A stretch of DNA of 64,000 bases from Rhodococcus sp. 06-462-5 (lineage in GTDB: Bacteria > Actinomycetota > Actinomycetes > Mycobacteriales > Mycobacteriaceae), in NCBI RefSeq assembly GCF_002258315.1, contig NZ_NOYD01000038.1:248001-312000 (forward strand). Reading direction: 5' to 3'. A model generated the notes under the pieces. The model was not told where the DNA came from. It saw only the letters and a list, made by a program, of their open reading frames with translations, and made no database searches. The first letter of the stretch is position 1; each line of letters starts with the position of its first letter. The translations under genes were made by a program, and so were the position numbers. Below are positions 62,978 to 64,000 of this stretch, one piece after another.

Positions 62978-63477
62978 GCCAGAACCACCAGGGCCGAGAC
63001 CGTGCAGGAGGCGCTGATCGAACCGAGAAGGCCTGCCCGGTAACCGCTTTCGTTGCGCGCCGCATCTGCTGCGCTGCGAGCGGAGGAGGTCAACATCTCC
63101 CGCACGGCCACGAGATCGGGCGGTGGCGTCGTGGGAGCGGGTGTCGTGGTGGCGGCGACCGAAGACGTGTCCGTCGAGGCGCCGGTGGCGCGGGCGATCT
63201 CGGTGTCGAGCGCAGCGGCGTGCTCGGTCCGCTGCGCCGCAACGATTCCGAGTGCTGCCGCGTAGTCGGTGATCACCGTCGCGGCCGCGGTGGCATCCGC
63301 GGCATCGGCGCGGGCAGCACGCAACTGCGCGGTCAGGGTATCGAGGGCAGGACCCGAGATGGTCTCCTGGCTGCAGGCCGCCATGCTGGACACGGTGGCC
63401 GCGGACAGAGCGGCGACACCGGCGAGTCGGAACAACCCGCGGCGACTGAGCGCGAGGGGGACGGTCGGCGTTGGCAC
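62974..63477 (-). CDS. Tat-exported lipoprotein, helical, DUF4439-partner
   Basis: The 167-residue protein begins with a Tat-type signal ([10 protein letters not shown]) and a lipobox ending MAAC (Cys35), so it is exported folded and lipid-anchored. The mature part is Ala-rich and helical, with a Thr/Pro-rich break ([11 protein letters not shown], about 112-122) and a possible hydrophobic C-terminus ([13 protein letters not shown]). No catalytic motif is seen. A folded, cofactor-bearing protein is usual for Tat cargo, which fits the ferritin-like partner encoded 4 bases downstream. It starts at ATG 63477, upstream of rimP and divergent from it. Confidence 0.78.
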   Translation of the reverse strand: MPTPTVPLALSRRGLFRLAGVAALSAATVSSMAACSQETISGPALDTLTAQLRAARADAADATAAATVITDYAAALGIVAAQRTEHAAALDTEIARATGASTDTSSVAATTTPAPTTPPPDLVAVREMLTSSARSAADAARNESGYRAGLLGSISASCTVSALVVLA

Positions 63478-63644
63478 TCCGATATCGTGCCAGACCGCAG
63501 CGCTCGCACGCGCCGTGCCCGTGTGTCGCGTCGGCGATCGTGGTCACGAGCAGTGCCTGCGGGGCGGTAGGCTGTTGGTTCACCAAACGCAGTCCGGCTG
63601 CCGTACGCCGGATCGCCCACAACTACACACGAGGAGTTCGCGAC
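63478..63644. other. Region upstream of rimP, divergent from the Tat lipoprotein gene
   Basis: These 167 bases hold no gene. A TAGGCT -10-like hexamer is at 63568-63573, and GAGGAG at 63631-63636 is the rimP ribosome site. An imperfect hairpin (CCGGCTGCCGTACGCCGG near 63592-63609) precedes it. Confidence 0.4.
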
Positions 63645-64000
63645 ATGCCTGTTCCGTCCAAGGAAAGGGTTGTCGAACTGCTCGCCGACCTCGTTCGAGA
63701 ACGGGGTTACGACCTCGAAGACGTGAACGTTGTCGCCGCAGGAAAGCACAGTGCAGTGCGGATCATGGTCGATCGCGAAGAGGGAATCGACCTCGACGCG
63801 CTCCCGGAACTGAGCCGCGAGATCTCGGATGTCTTCGATGCCGTGACCGATTTCGGGGAAGCCCCGTACACGCTGGAAGTCACCACCCCAGGAATCGACC
63901 GCCCGCTGACCGAGGCTCGGCATTGGCGTCGGGCCCGCGGACGCAAGGTGCGCGTCGAACTCGCCGACGGCAAGTTCGACGGTCGCGTCGGTGCGCTCGA
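63645..64000 (+). CDS. rimP: Ribosome maturation factor RimP, 3' end cut by the window
   Basis: The first 118 residues are visible, enough to show the RimP family: [55 protein letters not shown] and [29 protein letters not shown]. RimP assists 30S subunit assembly. It starts at ATG 63645, with GAGGAG 9 bases upstream. In mycobacteria, nusA and infB follow rimP, so those are expected just beyond the window. Confidence 0.94.
   Translation, partial: MPVPSKERVVELLADLVRERGYDLEDVNVVAAGKHSAVRIMVDREEGIDLDALPELSREISDVFDAVTDFGEAPYTLEVTTPGIDRPLTEARHWRRARGRKVRVELADGKFDGRVGAL

Noticed and set aside
1..64000. tRNA, rRNA, CRISPR arrays, insertion sequences, prophage genes
   Set aside because: None was recognised on reading either strand; the intergenic spaces are short and filled by control signals. 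A covariance-model search would be needed to exclude small RNAs.

Overview
The window is high-GC actinobacterial chromosome, most likely Rhodococcus or Rhodococcoides (Mycobacteriales). The evidence is a mycothione reductase, the nucleoid protein Lsr2, DUF2469 and DUF2631 proteins, GTG starts on many genes, and a backbone order that, from general knowledge, follows the Mycobacterium tuberculosis Rv2904c-to-Rv2842c stretch: rplS-lepB-rnhB-DUF2469-yraN-yifB-dprA-SIP-xerC-M23-rpsB-tsf-pyrH-frr-cdsA-rlmN-DUF2631-dxr-rip1-ispG-GNAT-PBP-map-mtr-lipase-mqo-elaA-chelatase-cobO-cobB-cysG-efpA-proS-rimP. I saw no rRNA, tRNA, CRISPR array, transposase or phage gene.

Region by region: 0-12 kb holds a truncated PBP-like lipoprotein, tex, rplS, lepB/rnhB, lsr2, the DNA-processing operon yraN-yifB-dprA, an iron-linked siderophore-interacting protein and xerC. 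12-19 kb holds a MinD-like ATPase, a secreted M23 protein and the translation/lipid run rpsB, tsf, pyrH, frr, cdsA. 19-24.5 kb is more variable (CitE-like lyase, LapA-like protein, rlmN, allantoinase-like deacetylase, DUF1990). 24-33 kb carries isoprenoid and envelope genes (dxr, rip1, ispG, lipoprotein PBP), a GAF-LuxR regulator, map and cobQ. 34-36 kb is a minus-strand GntR/ABC cassette. 36-41 kb holds redox and central metabolism (mtr, lipase, mqo). 41.6-46.2 kb is a cobalamin cluster led by a B12 riboswitch (fused chelatase I/D, cobO, cobB, CobE-like). 46-57 kb mixes insertions (quinone reductase, PhoD-like, ABC-F, mgtE, DUF2786/yaaA) with the conserved cysG-efpA pair. 57-64 kb has proS, an acyl-CoA dehydrogenase, a TetR/MFS divergon, a DUF4439/Tat-lipoprotein pair and the start of rimP.

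How the genes work together: cobalamin synthesis is split among the riboswitch cluster, cobQ at 32.7 kb and the bifunctional siroheme enzyme CysG, which supplies precorrin-2. Dxr and IspG are two steps of the MEP pathway and flank the site-2 protease Rip1. Many genes are translationally coupled by 4-bp overlaps (lepB/rnhB, yifB/dprA, GntR/ATPase/permease, lipase/mtr, YaaA/DUF2786, lipoprotein/DUF4439).

Non-coding signals of note are a B12 riboswitch, a candidate IdeR box, an inverted pair of DnaA boxes upstream of rpsB, a TetR operator lying inside a promoter spacer, several terminator hairpins, and a short dispersed repeat (core CCGCAGGCTCC) at four places. I did not find a clearly new multi-gene system. 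The best candidates for novelty are the dispersed repeat, the ESX-type MinD-like ATPase standing without ESX genes, and a few small coupled gene pairs of unknown function.
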